22,405 nt of DNA from Rikenellaceae bacterium (lineage in GTDB: Bacteria > Bacteroidota > Bacteroidia > Bacteroidales > UBA932). Numbering within the stretch: the stretch's first letter is position 1; each line of letters opens with the position of its first letter. The stretch covers positions 1-22,405 of the forward strand of contig CAAGIG010000078.1 of the NCBI GenBank assembly GCA_900769885.1. Direction: 5' to 3'. Below the pieces are notes generated by a model. It had not been told where the DNA came from. It saw only the letters and a program-made list of their open reading frames with translations, and did no database searches. Positions 1-8,362 of this stretch are shown here, piece after piece. The position numbers and the translations under genes are program-made.

Positions 1-1322
1 CTCAACACTTTAAACAACTCATCCTGTTCCTGAGGAGTCATACCTGACAATTTGCCAAGTTCCAGAGATGTCTCTTTTGCAGTGTTGTACATCTTTTCAA
101 TCAGGTCATCAGCATCCACCACAGTACCTTCACGTGATTTCATCTTACCCTCTGGCAATTCCACCATTCCGTATGAAAGGTGATAGATATTGTCTGACCA
201 GTCGAAACCAAGTTTCTTCAAAACCAATTTAAGGACCTGGAAGTGGTAATTTTGCTCATTACCAACCACATATACGTGCTCATCCAAATTTGCTTCAGTA
301 AACCTTTGTTTTGCAGTACCAAGGTCCTGAGTCATATAAACAGATGTTCCGTCACTTCTTAGAAGCAACTTGCTATCAAGTCCGTCTGCGGTAAGATCAC
401 ACCACACAGAGCCATCTTCACGACGTTCGAATACACCTTTTGAAAGTCCTTCCTCTACAAGAGATTTTCCTGACAAATATGTTTGAGACTCATAGTATGT
501 CTTGTTGAATGAAATTCCAAGATTGTTGTAAGTCTGGTCAAAACCTTCATACACCCAACCATTCATTGTTTTCCAAAGTTCCACAACTTCAGGATCGCCC
601 TGCTCCCATTGTACCAACATCTGTTGAGTCTCTTTCATAATTGGAGCATTCTTTTCAGCATCTTCCTTGCTCATTCCCTGAGCCACAAGTTGGTTAACCT
701 CTTCTTTATACAAATCATTGAATTTCACATAGAAATCTCCGACAAGGTGGTCTCCTTTCTTTCCTGACGACTGGGGAGTAACACCCTCACCACATTTTTT
801 CCAGGCCATCATTGACTTGCAGATATGGATACCTCTGTCGTTTACAAGATTCACTTTCAAAACCTTGTTACCGTTATCCTCCAAAAGTCTTGAAACAGAC
901 CAGCCCAAAAGGTTGTTACGGATATGTCCCAAGTGCAAAGGCTTGTTGGTATTGGGTGAAGAGAATTCTACCATAATGGTTCTTCCGGTTGAAGGAAGAT
1001 ATCCAAAGTTCTTATCCTCAACAATCTCTGTAAAGACTTTTTTCCAAAAATCCTGCGAAAGTTTTATGTTAAGGAAACCTTTTACAACATTGAATGACTC
1101 AATTTCAGGGGTATTGGCCAAAAGATACTGACCAACCTCTTCTCCTGTCATTTCGGGAGATTTTTTACTCACTTTCAGGAAGGGAAACATCACAGCAGTC
1201 ACATCCCCTTCAAATTCTTTTCTTGTAGCTTGTGTCTGTAAAGGTAAATTTGCGGCAGAAGCCCCATACAGGGCTTCCATCGCATTTTTAACCTTATCAG
1301 AAATAAATTGTTCCTGATTCAT
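1..1322 (-). CDS. argS: Arginyl-tRNA synthetase, C-terminal part cut off by window edge
   Basis: Class I aminoacyl-tRNA synthetase that charges tRNA-Arg in the cytoplasm. About 440 of the usual ~590-600 residues are present; the anticodon-binding C-terminus lies left of base 1. Translation from ATG at 1322 begins MNQEQFISDK. It has an N-terminal domain, then SSPNTNKPLHLGHIRN around residues 121-136, which carries the HIGH-type ATP site as HLGH. The KMSKS-type loop reads GKMKSREGT near residue 392, followed by VVDADDLIE. The start codon overlaps the stop of the upstream peptidase gene by one base (TAATG), which suggests translational coupling and fixes the start. No separate promoter is visible. 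Confidence is high because both signature motifs and the order of domains fit ArgS. Confidence 0.96.
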   Translation of the reverse strand, partial: MNQEQFISDKVKNAMEALYGASAANLPLQTQATRKEFEGDVTAVMFPFLKVSKKSPEMTGEEVGQYLLANTPEIESFNVVKGFLNIKLSQDFWKKVFTEIVEDKNFGYLPSTGRTIMVEFSSPNTNKPLHLGHIRNNLLGWSVSRLLEDNGNKVLKVNLVNDRGIHICKSMMAWKKCGEGVTPQSSGKKGDHLVGDFYVKFNDLYKEEVNQLVAQGMSKEDAEKNAPIMKETQQMLVQWEQGDPEVVELWKTMNGWVYEGFDQTYNNLGISFNKTYYESQTYLSGKSLVEEGLSKGVFERREDGSVWCDLTADGLDSKLLLRSDGTSVYMTQDLGTAKQRFTEANLDEHVYVVGNEQNYHFQVLKLVLKKLGFDWSDNIYHLSYGMVELPEGKMKSREGTVVDADDLIEKMYNTAKETSLELGKLSGMTPQEQDELFKVL

Positions 1323-3424
1323 TATTTTAGTCCTCTATTTACAAGTAATGCGTCAATTCCAGGCTCTTCACCTCTGAAATTAACATATAGTTTCATTGCA
1401 TCATCTTCACCACCACGTTCAAGAACCTCTGTTCTGAATTTGCGTGCCACTTCGGGATTGAAGATATCACCTGTTTCTTTAAATGCCTGATAAGCATCTG
1501 CATCCAATACCTCAGCCCAAATGTAGCTGTAGTAACCGACAGTATATCCGCCTGCGAATACGTGTCTGAAATAGGTACTGCGGTAACGGGCAGGAATTTG
1601 AGAAATCAAACCTCTGTCGCCCAATACTTTTGCTTCAAATGCATTAACTTCGATATCTTCAGGAATTTCATTCATAATATGGTAATCCATATCCAATAGA
1701 GATGCTGCAAGATATTCTGTTGTAGCAAAGCCCTGACCATATTTTCCTGCATTGTCAAGTTTGGCAACAAGTTCTGCAGGAATAACTTCACCTGTCTGAT
1801 AGTGAGTTGCATATACTTTCAACACCTCAGGCTCAAATGCCCAATGCTCCATAATTTGAGAAGGAAGTTCCACAAAGTCTCTGACGATTGAGGCATTTCC
1901 CTGATATCTTACATCTTGAAGAAGAGCTTGAAGAGCGTGACCGAATTCGTGGAAGAATGTTTCAGTTTCATCAGGACTCAAAAGAGCAGGAGCGTCACCT
2001 GTTCCGCGAGTGAAGTTACCAACGATAGTTACAAGAGGTGCAATTCTGTTTCCTTCAGCATCGTAATATTGTTCACGATAACCGCTGCACCAAGCACCAC
2101 CACGTTTTGCACCAGGACGGGCAAACATATCCATAAAGATAATACCAAGGTGACTTCCATCAGCATCCTTACATTCAAATGCCTCAGCCTCAGGATGAGG
2201 AACAGGAACGTTATTCAATTGGGTGAAAGTAATTCCATAAAGTTTGTTTGCTACATAGAAGATACCGTCACGTACATTTGAATATTGAAGGTAAGGTCTG
2301 ATTTCATCTTCTGACAAATTGAATTTTGAAGCTTTTGCTTTTTCAAAATAATATCTCCAGTCTCCAGGTTTCAATTCTTCATTGATTCCATCTTTCTTAG
2401 CCAACTCTTTAAGGTCCTTATATTCTTGTTTCGCAACTTTCAAAGCAGGAGTCCAAAGACGGTTCAAAAGATCATAAACAGCCTCGGGTGTTTTAGCCAT
2501 TCTCTCAACCAAAACATATTGGGCATAATTGTCAAAGCCCATAATCTGAGCTTTTCTGTCTCTCAATTTAATAAGGTCAATAACAATTTGTTTGTTATCG
2601 TTTTCATTGTTGTTGTTACCAATATTCAGATAAGCCTCATTAAGTTTGATTCTCAAATCTCTGTTGTCAGCTGATTGAAGGAAAGGCATCAAACTTGGAT
2701 TGTCAAGACCGAAAACCCACCAGCCTTCCATTCCTTTGGATTTGGCGCGAGCTGCAGCTGCTGCAATTTGATTCTCGCTCAAACCTGCCAAATCATTTTC
2801 GTTTTCGATAACAAGATTGTATTCACCTGTTTCTTTAAGAATATGTTGTTCAAAAAGAAGTTCAAGTTCTGAAATTTTGGCATTGATTTGTTTCAATTCC
2901 TCTTTTGCAGTTTCAGAAAGAGTAGCTCCTGAACGCTCATAATCTTTATAAGTCTCGGTCAAAAGTCTCATCTGATCTGGCTCAAGACCCAATGACTCTC
3001 TCTTTTCATATACAGCTTTAACTCTGTTGAAAAGAGCTTCATTCATTGAAATTTCATTGAAATGGGCACTCACAACAGGAGACATTTCCATTTCAATTTC
3101 CATAAGTTCGGGTGTCGAGTTGATAGATGTTTCATTTGAGAAGACACCATAAACTCTATTGAAAAGACCACCTGCATTGTCAAGAGCAACGATGGTATTT
3201 TCAAAATCAGGTTCTTCAGGATTATTGATAATAGCCTGAATTTCAGCATTATGTTCTTCCAAAGCCTGCATAATGGCAGGTTTGTAATGTTCAGCTTTAA
3301 TTTCTGAGAAAGGGGCAATACCAAAAGGGGTATTCCAATCCTCGGTCAATGGATTCTTTTTATTGTCGCAAGATGTCAACATAACAGATACCAATCCTAA
3401 TACTGCAATTATACTTTTCTTCAT
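1322..3424 (-). CDS. dcp: M3-family zinc metallopeptidase (Dcp-like peptidyl-dipeptidase), lipoprotein
   Basis: A 700-residue oligopeptidase that probably removes dipeptides from the C-termini of short peptides. The M3 active site is HEFGH at residues 492-496, with the third zinc ligand probably Glu519 in FVELPSQ, as in thimet oligopeptidase and Dcp. Length fits Dcp. The N-terminus (MKKSIIAVLG, then LTSC with Cys19) is a lipoprotein signal, so the enzyme should be membrane-anchored outside the cytoplasm, unlike cytoplasmic E. coli Dcp. The residues just after Cys19 are DNKKN. It starts 22 bases after the sigma-factor gene and ends overlapping argS by one base, so it probably belongs to the same transcript. 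Distinction between Dcp and other M3 members (for example oligopeptidase A) rests on overall sequence impression. Confidence 0.92.
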   Translation of the reverse strand: MKKSIIAVLGLVSVMLTSCDNKKNPLTEDWNTPFGIAPFSEIKAEHYKPAIMQALEEHNAEIQAIINNPEEPDFENTIVALDNAGGLFNRVYGVFSNETSINSTPELMEIEMEMSPVVSAHFNEISMNEALFNRVKAVYEKRESLGLEPDQMRLLTETYKDYERSGATLSETAKEELKQINAKISELELLFEQHILKETGEYNLVIENENDLAGLSENQIAAAAARAKSKGMEGWWVFGLDNPSLMPFLQSADNRDLRIKLNEAYLNIGNNNNENDNKQIVIDLIKLRDRKAQIMGFDNYAQYVLVERMAKTPEAVYDLLNRLWTPALKVAKQEYKDLKELAKKDGINEELKPGDWRYYFEKAKASKFNLSEDEIRPYLQYSNVRDGIFYVANKLYGITFTQLNNVPVPHPEAEAFECKDADGSHLGIIFMDMFARPGAKRGGAWCSGYREQYYDAEGNRIAPLVTIVGNFTRGTGDAPALLSPDETETFFHEFGHALQALLQDVRYQGNASIVRDFVELPSQIMEHWAFEPEVLKVYATHYQTGEVIPAELVAKLDNAGKYGQGFATTEYLAASLLDMDYHIMNEIPEDIEVNAFEAKVLGDRGLISQIPARYRSTYFRHVFAGGYTVGYYSYIWAEVLDADAYQAFKETGDIFNPEVARKFRTEVLERGGEDDAMKLYVNFRGEEPGIDALLVNRGLK

Positions 3425-3446
3425 AAATAATATGGTTTTAGATTAA

Positions 3447-4307
3447 TTAGCCTAAATAACTCTTCAATAATTTACTACGGTTACTATGACGCAAACGTCT
3501 GATAGCCTTTTCTTTGATTTGTCTAACCCTTTCACGTGTAAGACCAAATTTCTCTCCGATTTCCTCAAGAGTCATCTCCTGAGTTCCAATTCCGAAGAAA
3601 TCCTTCACAATATCACGTTCCCTCTCGGTCAAGGTAGACAATGCTCTTTCAATCTCTTTATTCAAAGATTCATTTACCAAACCTCTGTCTGCATTTGGAG
3701 AGTCACTGTTAACCAATACGTCAAGGAGGTTATTGTCCTCACCATCAACAAATGGAGCATCCACCGATACGTGTCTGCCTGAAACTCTCAATGTATCTGC
3801 AATTTTATCTCTTGGAATCTCAAGAATGTCTGCAAGTTCATCGGGAGAAGGAAGTCTCTCATTGTCCTGCTCGAATTTTTGGAGAGCCTTGTTGATTTTA
3901 TTAAGAGAACCCACCTGGTTCAAAGGAAGTCTCACGATTCTTGACTGTTCTGCCAAAGCTTGAAGAATCGATTGTCTGATCCACCACACTGCATAACTGA
4001 TAAACTTGAAACCACGTGTTTCATCAAATTTCTCAGCAGCTTTGATCAGTCCGAGATTACCCTCGTTGATAAGGTCAGGAAGACTCAAACCCTGATTCTG
4101 GTACTGTTTCGCAACTGACACCACAAATCTAAGATTGGCTCTGGTTAGTTTTTCCAACGCTGCTTGATCTCCTTTACGAATACGCTGAGCGAGTTCAACT
4201 TCTTCCTCTACACTGATAAGTTCCTCACGACCAATCTCTTGTAGATACTTGTCAAGAGAAGCACTCTCTCTGTTTGTAATCGATTTAGTAATTTTTAATT
4301 GTCTCAT
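3447..4307 (-). CDS. rpoD: Primary RNA polymerase sigma factor, Bacteroidota type
   Basis: A 286-residue sigma-70 protein. The N-terminus MRQLKITKSITNRES leads directly into region 1.2 (SLDKYLQEIGREELIS), so region 1.1 and the long non-conserved insert of E. coli RpoD are absent, as is typical of the Bacteroidota housekeeping sigma factor. Region 2 includes NLRFVVSVAKQYQNQGLSLP and the melting/-10 recognition segment GFKFISYAVWWIRQSI. Region 3 begins near LPLNQVGSLNKI. Region 4.2 is the helix-turn-helix MTLEEIGEKFGLTRERVRQI. Sigma factors of this type recognise TAnnTTTG with a TTTG element about 19-20 bases upstream, and such sites occur in this window. The gene lies 19 bases after the htrA remnant and 22 bases before the peptidase. 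I see no clear promoter of its own in that 19-base gap; one could lie inside the upstream gene. Confidence 0.96.
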   Translation of the reverse strand: MRQLKITKSITNRESASLDKYLQEIGREELISVEEEVELAQRIRKGDQAALEKLTRANLRFVVSVAKQYQNQGLSLPDLINEGNLGLIKAAEKFDETRGFKFISYAVWWIRQSILQALAEQSRIVRLPLNQVGSLNKINKALQKFEQDNERLPSPDELADILEIPRDKIADTLRVSGRHVSVDAPFVDGEDNNLLDVLVNSDSPNADRGLVNESLNKEIERALSTLTERERDIVKDFFGIGTQEMTLEEIGEKFGLTRERVRQIKEKAIRRLRHSNRSKLLKSYLG

Positions 4308-4326
4308 TAAATATTTGGATTTAGTA

Positions 4327-4878
4327 TTATATTCCTATTCCATAATAATAGATATTGCCATCGGGATAAACACCCTCAACAAGGATTGACCTGGTAGCCT
4401 TTTTTATCTCATTGGCAACATCATTTGGTGAGGCGACGGGGGTATTATTTATATAGGTAATGATGAATCCCTCTCTGATACCGGCATTGCGAACCTTTCC
4501 CTTTTCCAATTTCTCAACCTTCACACCGGCCCTCAATCCCAGTTTTTCCAGTTCATTTCTGGGAGCGGGAATCAGCGTTGCTCCAAAAAGATTGACATTG
4601 CCCTGAGAACCATACGCATTCATCTGCTGCGTCTCCTTAGCTATCAGAGTTACTTCAAAACTCATTGGTTTATCCTTCCTGAGAATGTCGACTGTAATTT
4701 TATCACCGGGACGGTATCTTGTAATCATTTCCTGGACAGATGAACCATTTTTCACCTCAATTCCATTGATTGCAAGAATGACATCTCCCGCTTCCAGACC
4801 GGCACTCTCCGCAGCACTTCCCTTTGCCACCTCAGAAATATATACGCCTTTATGAGTTGAAAGTTTCATCTCATTCAT
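4327..4878 (-). CDS. PDZ-domain part of a split HtrA/DegQ-like protease
   Basis: An open frame of 183 residues in the same reading frame as the protease gene just upstream, separated from it only by TAA and three codons. It holds PDZ1 (core HKGVYISEVAKGSAAESAGL, then GDVILAINGIEV, residues ~9-75) and a second PDZ-like domain (LGLRAGVKVEKL to the end, residues ~90-183). There is no signal peptide and no protease domain, so made alone it would be a cytoplasmic PDZ fragment. The ATG at 4878 is only 9 bases past the TAA, so reinitiation is possible, but the simplest reading is the 3' half of a gene broken by a nonsense mutation or a sequencing error. Joined, the gene spans 4327-5778 and would give about 482 residues, close to normal DegP/DegQ length. 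Confidence 0.85.
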   Translation of the reverse strand: MNEMKLSTHKGVYISEVAKGSAAESAGLEAGDVILAINGIEVKNGSSVQEMITRYRPGDKITVDILRKDKPMSFEVTLIAKETQQMNAYGSQGNVNLFGATLIPAPRNELEKLGLRAGVKVEKLEKGKVRNAGIREGFIITYINNTPVASPNDVANEIKKATRSILVEGVYPDGNIYYYGIGI

Positions 4879-4887
4879 AAAAATTTC

Positions 4888-5778
4888 TTAATTATTTTGC
4901 ATTGAAATGCCCAGAACAGCTCTTTGCACACTTCCATAATCTTTGAAATCAGCTACAATCTTTTTAACAATATTGACCGGAACGGCAAAAGAATACCCCG
5001 AATAAGAACCTGTTTCTGAATATATTGCAGTGTTTATCCCAACCAATTCTCCTCTGATGTTCACCAATGCCCCACCACTGTTTCCGGGATTTACTGCAGC
5101 ATCAGTCTGAATGAATGATTCTATTTTAAATTCCTGTTTGTAATTAGGCATCGAACGTCCTTTGGCACTGACAATTCCGGCGGTAATGGTAGATGTAAGA
5201 CCGTATGGACTGCCAATGGCCAAAACCCACTCCCCTAATCTCAGGTTATCGGAATCACCATAAGAGATAGTTGGAAGGTTCTCTGCATCGATTTTCAAAA
5301 GGGCAATATCTGTTGCAGGGTCTGTTCCCACAAGTTGCGCTTTGTATACCTTATTATCTTCAATTGTAACCTCAATCTCACTTGCACCCGAAATGACGTG
5401 ATTATTTGTCACAATATATCCGTCATCTGTCACTATGACACCTGAACCTGTACCGACTTGTTCTCTTGGCAGAGCATCTCCAAATCCAAAGAAATAGTCA
5501 AATATGGAAAGAGGCGCCTCCTGACGCGAAGATTTTTTGACAACCTTCACAAAAACCACCGCCTTTACACACTCCTCTGCAGCGTATGTAAAGTCCGGAT
5601 ACTCAGAAGATATGTTAACATTTTTGAGTTTGGAATCCTCTCTGGGAGAACTCTGTTCCGACTCCCCTATTTGTCCGTAAAATTGTTGAATATCAACAGG
5701 ATTGACAATTCTGTGAATAATTAAAGAGATAGCCCCACCTGCAATCAGTGAAACCACCACTATCCAAAATTTCTTCAT
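4888..5778 (-). CDS. HtrA/DegQ-like trypsin-family serine protease, ends at in-frame TAA before PDZ domains
   Basis: Periplasmic quality-control serine protease, here 296 residues. The start at 5778 gives MKKFWIVVVSLIAGG, a signal-anchor; an in-frame ATG at 5850 adds 24 residues before the membrane segment and looks wrong. The catalytic triad is complete: His127 in TNNHVISG, Asp157 in DPATDIALL, Ser234 in PGNSGGAL. The chymotrypsin-like domain ends at VQRAVLGISMQNN, where HtrA proteins normally run straight into PDZ1. Instead TAA follows, and the PDZ sequence continues in frame after it. If only this part is made, the product is a membrane-tethered protease without PDZ regulation. PDZ domains control trimer activation and substrate binding in DegP, DegQ and DegS, so function should be altered. 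The gene is divergent from dnaN. Confidence 0.9.
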   Translation of the reverse strand: MKKFWIVVVSLIAGGAISLIIHRIVNPVDIQQFYGQIGESEQSSPREDSKLKNVNISSEYPDFTYAAEECVKAVVFVKVVKKSSRQEAPLSIFDYFFGFGDALPREQVGTGSGVIVTDDGYIVTNNHVISGASEIEVTIEDNKVYKAQLVGTDPATDIALLKIDAENLPTISYGDSDNLRLGEWVLAIGSPYGLTSTITAGIVSAKGRSMPNYKQEFKIESFIQTDAAVNPGNSGGALVNIRGELVGINTAIYSETGSYSGYSFAVPVNIVKKIVADFKDYGSVQRAVLGISMQNN

Positions 5779-5857
5779 AAAAAATCGTGATTTATACAAT
5801 TTCGTAAAATTTTTACTTGTGCCGACAAAATAACTCAAATTATATGCCAAATTTTAC

Positions 5858-5865
5858 TATATTTG
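5858..5865 (+). promoter_or_regulatory. Probable -7 promoter element for dnaN
   Basis: TATATTTG matches the Bacteroidota consensus TAnnTTTG exactly, 23 bases before the dnaN ATG at 5889. No convincing TTTG element is seen 19-20 bases upstream, so the assignment rests on the -7 box and its position in the dnaN/htrA divergent gap. Confidence 0.5.
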
Positions 5866-5888
5866 TAACCTTAATAAACGAGGATAAT

Positions 5889-7013
5889 ATGAATTTTACA
5901 GTATCAAGTTCAGAACTTTTACACGGCCTTTTAGCAGGTCTTAAAGTAATTACAAAGACCACCAGCCCCATATTGGACAACTTCTTATTTGAATTGAAAG
6001 GGGAGACATTAGAAGTAACTGCATCTGACTCAGAGACAGTTCTAAAAACCTCAATTCACATTGACAATGTAATTGAAGAAGGTGCCATTGCCGTACCTGC
6101 CAAGATAATCACAGACTCTTTGAAAGAGTTCCCTGAAATGCCTATTGAAATCAAGACAATGGAGGACAACACCACCATCGAAATCAGTTGGGCAAGCGGT
6201 ATTCAGAGAATCCCTTATTTCGATGCAAGTCTATACCCTGCACTTCCAGAATTAAGCGGTATCACAGCATCTGTAAATATCCCTGCAGATGCACTTGCCA
6301 AAGGTATCGGACACACCATATATGCTACAGCAGACGATGTTCTTCGTCCTGTGATGAATGGTATCTTTTTCGATATGTCTAACGAAGGAACATCACTTGT
6401 CGCATCAGATTCTCACAAACTTGTATGTTTGACACATTCAGATATCTGTTCTGAAGACAAATGTTCTTTCATTCTACCCAAAAAACCTGCAGCTATTCTA
6501 AGAAATATGTTGCCTAAATCTGACGATATTGTCAGAGTGACCTTTGACGGCAAAAACGCATACTTTGAATTTGAAGGAAATATTCTTATCGGAAGACTTG
6601 TTGACGGTTCTTACCCCGCATATAACACAGTAATCCCTAAGAATAACCCCAACAAACTATACATCAACCGCTTAGACCTATACAATGCAGTTAAACGTGT
6701 ATCTGTTTGTTCAAATCAGGCAACTTCGAGTATGAAATTCTCATTATCATTCAACAATTTGACAATTTCTGCTCAGGATATCGGATTTGCAATATCCGCA
6801 CACGAAACCATTGCCTGTCAATATGACGGTTCTCCTATGGATATCGGATTCAAGGCCCCTTATTTGATTGAAATTCTTTCAAATCTTCCTTACGAAGAGA
6901 TTTGTTTCGAATTGGCAGACCCTGCGAGAGCTGCACTTATCGTTCCTGCTACCGAAACAGACAGCAAAGAAAACATCCGTTCGTTGCTAATGCCTATCCG
7001 TATCACCAACTAA
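5889..7013 (+). CDS. dnaN: DNA polymerase III beta subunit (sliding clamp)
   Basis: The ring-shaped clamp that tethers the replicative polymerase to DNA. It has 374 residues from the ATG at 5889 (MNFTVSSSELLHGLLAG), close to the usual ~370. The frame is open back to 5817, but that start would put it within or upstream of the promoter box, and beta clamps begin with this K/N-F-x-V-type strand. Typical features are PILDNFLFELKG in domain 1, the segment LALRPVMNG-like sequence here reading DDVLRPVMNGIFFD in domain 2, and the conserved C-terminus LLMPIRITN, close to the usual MPMR ending. A nearby dnaA is not seen; separation of dnaA and dnaN is common in Bacteroidota. The exonuclease gene starts 9 bases downstream, so the two are probably co-transcribed. 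Confidence 0.97.
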   Translation: MNFTVSSSELLHGLLAGLKVITKTTSPILDNFLFELKGETLEVTASDSETVLKTSIHIDNVIEEGAIAVPAKIITDSLKEFPEMPIEIKTMEDNTTIEISWASGIQRIPYFDASLYPALPELSGITASVNIPADALAKGIGHTIYATADDVLRPVMNGIFFDMSNEGTSLVASDSHKLVCLTHSDICSEDKCSFILPKKPAAILRNMLPKSDDIVRVTFDGKNAYFEFEGNILIGRLVDGSYPAYNTVIPKNNPNKLYINRLDLYNAVKRVSVCSNQATSSMKFSLSFNNLTISAQDIGFAISAHETIACQYDGSPMDIGFKAPYLIEILSNLPYEEICFELADPARAALIVPATETDSKENIRSLLMPIRITN

Positions 7014-7022
7014 TCTGAGAAT

Positions 7023-7784
7023 ATGGAACTGAATCTGAAAAATCCTATTGTATTCTTTGATATTGAGAGTACCGGATTGAATGTTGCTACCGACAGAATC
7101 GTTGAGATATCGATTATCAAAATCAACCCCGATGGTTCTGAAGAGATTAAAACCCGTAGAATAAATCCTACAATTCCTATCTCACCCGAGGCTCAAAATG
7201 TACACGGTATCAGTGATGAGGATGTGAAAAATGAACCTACATTTGCCCAAATTGCAAAATCACTGGCAAAATGGATGGAGGGTTGTGATATTGCAGGGTA
7301 CAATTCTATGAAATTTGACATTCCTCTATTGAGCGAAGAGTTTCTTAGAGCCGATGTTGATTTTGACTTCAGAAAGAGAAAGTTGGTTGATGTTCAGAAC
7401 ATTTTCCATAAAATGGAGCAAAGGACACTTACTGCCGCATACAAATTCTATTGTCAAAAGGATCTTGAAAACGCACACTCTGCAGAGGCAGATACTTTGG
7501 CTACATACGAGATTCTCAAAGCCCAATTGGACAAATATCCCGATTTGCAAAACGATGTTAAATTCCTCGCAGAATTTTCAACAAAAAGCAAGTTTGTCGA
7601 TTATGCAGGAAGAATTGTTTACAATGAGAAAGATGTCCCTGTATTCAACTTTGGAAAACATAAAGGGAGAGCTGTCACAGATGTCCTGAAAGCCGAACCA
7701 AGTTACTACAGCTGGATGATGAACGGAGACTTCACCCGCGACACCAAAAAGGTTTTGACAGAGATTAAACTTTCGATGAAGTAG
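7023..7784 (+). CDS. DnaQ-like DEDDh 3'-5' exonuclease with ExoX-like C-terminal domain
   Basis: A 253-residue nuclease of the DnaQ/RNase T superfamily that should remove nucleotides from 3' ends using two metal ions. All DEDDh residues are visible: Asp13 and Glu15 (FFDIEST), Asp99 (YNSMKFDIPLL), His152 and Asp157 (AHSAEAD). The C-terminal ~50 residues (VPVFNFGKHKGRAVTDVL) resemble the exodeoxyribonuclease X-like C-terminal domain. The gene follows dnaN by 9 bases and overlaps the next gene by one base. This placement fits a replication or repair role, perhaps proofreading or end processing at the clamp. Which polymerase or repair pathway it serves cannot be told from sequence alone; it is not a close match to E. 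coli DnaQ, because of the tail. Confidence 0.9.
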   Translation: MELNLKNPIVFFDIESTGLNVATDRIVEISIIKINPDGSEEIKTRRINPTIPISPEAQNVHGISDEDVKNEPTFAQIAKSLAKWMEGCDIAGYNSMKFDIPLLSEEFLRADVDFDFRKRKLVDVQNIFHKMEQRTLTAAYKFYCQKDLENAHSAEADTLATYEILKAQLDKYPDLQNDVKFLAEFSTKSKFVDYAGRIVYNEKDVPVFNFGKHKGRAVTDVLKAEPSYYSWMMNGDFTRDTKKVLTEIKLSMK

Positions 7785-8362
7785 TGAATATACTCGTTTC
7801 ACCATACAATAAAGAGAACCATTATTTCCGTTCTGACTCTACACTGATAAGAACAGTTCCGGAATTCTATATCCCCGATTTTGTTGAATCAATCTCGGCT
7901 ACACCCATATTGGTTTTCAGAGTTGATTTGCCAGGTAAGGTGATAGACAAAAAATTTGCCAACAGATACCTCGGCAAATTTATGTACGGAGTAATGCTTA
8001 CCCCACAGATGAAAGAGTCAGTCCATCCCGATTTTCAGGAATATCTGAAACATTCGTTGGACTACTCTACCATCATACCGGCGATAATGACAGAAAAGGA
8101 ATCATTGGACAAATTCCTCTCTGAAGAAAATCCATTCACAGTGGAGATTAACGGTTGGGAAAGATTCAGATGTACCAAAAATATCCCTTTGGACAAGGTA
8201 TATGAAAAGTTCTCCCGAATGACACAGTTTTGCTCGGTCAGAACAGGAGACTACATCGCATTTGAACTATGCGAACCGATTCCCGTAAAAGTTCAGGAAC
8301 ATATCGTGGCCAAAACCCGCACTGAAAAAGAAGAGATACGAATTGACATTACATTGCTTTAG
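7784..8362 (+). CDS. Small protein resembling a degenerate fumarylacetoacetate-hydrolase (FAH) fold
   Basis: A 192-residue protein starting with GTG at 7784, inside the stop of the exonuclease gene (TAGTG), so probably translationally coupled. Residues 28-58 (FYIPDFVESI, then ILVFRVDLPGKVI) can be laid without gaps on the core of FAH-family proteins, whose usual pattern there is FYLPDF...ExE-LVVRI..LGK.I. The next stretch FANRYLGKFMYGVMLTP matches the FAH segment ending in GxDFTARD. Near residue 153, RTGDYIAFELCEPIPV matches the RTGDLIFTGTPxGVGPV motif. The acidic E-x-E metal ligands are replaced (Thr40 and Ile42 in my alignment) and the GTPxGVG loop is lost, so hydrolase or isomerase activity is unlikely. 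This rests on recalled family patterns, not on a search. Its stop overlaps the convergent flavoprotein gene by 14 bases. Confidence 0.6.
   Translation: MNILVSPYNKENHYFRSDSTLIRTVPEFYIPDFVESISATPILVFRVDLPGKVIDKKFANRYLGKFMYGVMLTPQMKESVHPDFQEYLKHSLDYSTIIPAIMTEKESLDKFLSEENPFTVEINGWERFRCTKNIPLDKVYEKFSRMTQFCSVRTGDYIAFELCEPIPVKVQEHIVAKTRTEKEEIRIDITLL

Noticed and set aside
1916..2281. Plus-strand open frames opposite the M3 peptidase (also opposite other minus-strand genes)
   Set aside because: They lie within strongly supported genes on the other strand and their translations show no domain or signal features.
5779..5850. Earlier in-frame start for the HtrA-like protease
   Set aside because: It would put 24 polar residues before a normal signal-anchor (MKKFWIVVV) and run into the divergent dnaN control region.
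5817..5888. Earlier in-frame start for dnaN adding 24 residues
   Set aside because: The extension covers the TATATTTG promoter box and does not resemble clamp N-termini; MNFTVSSSELL at 5889 does.
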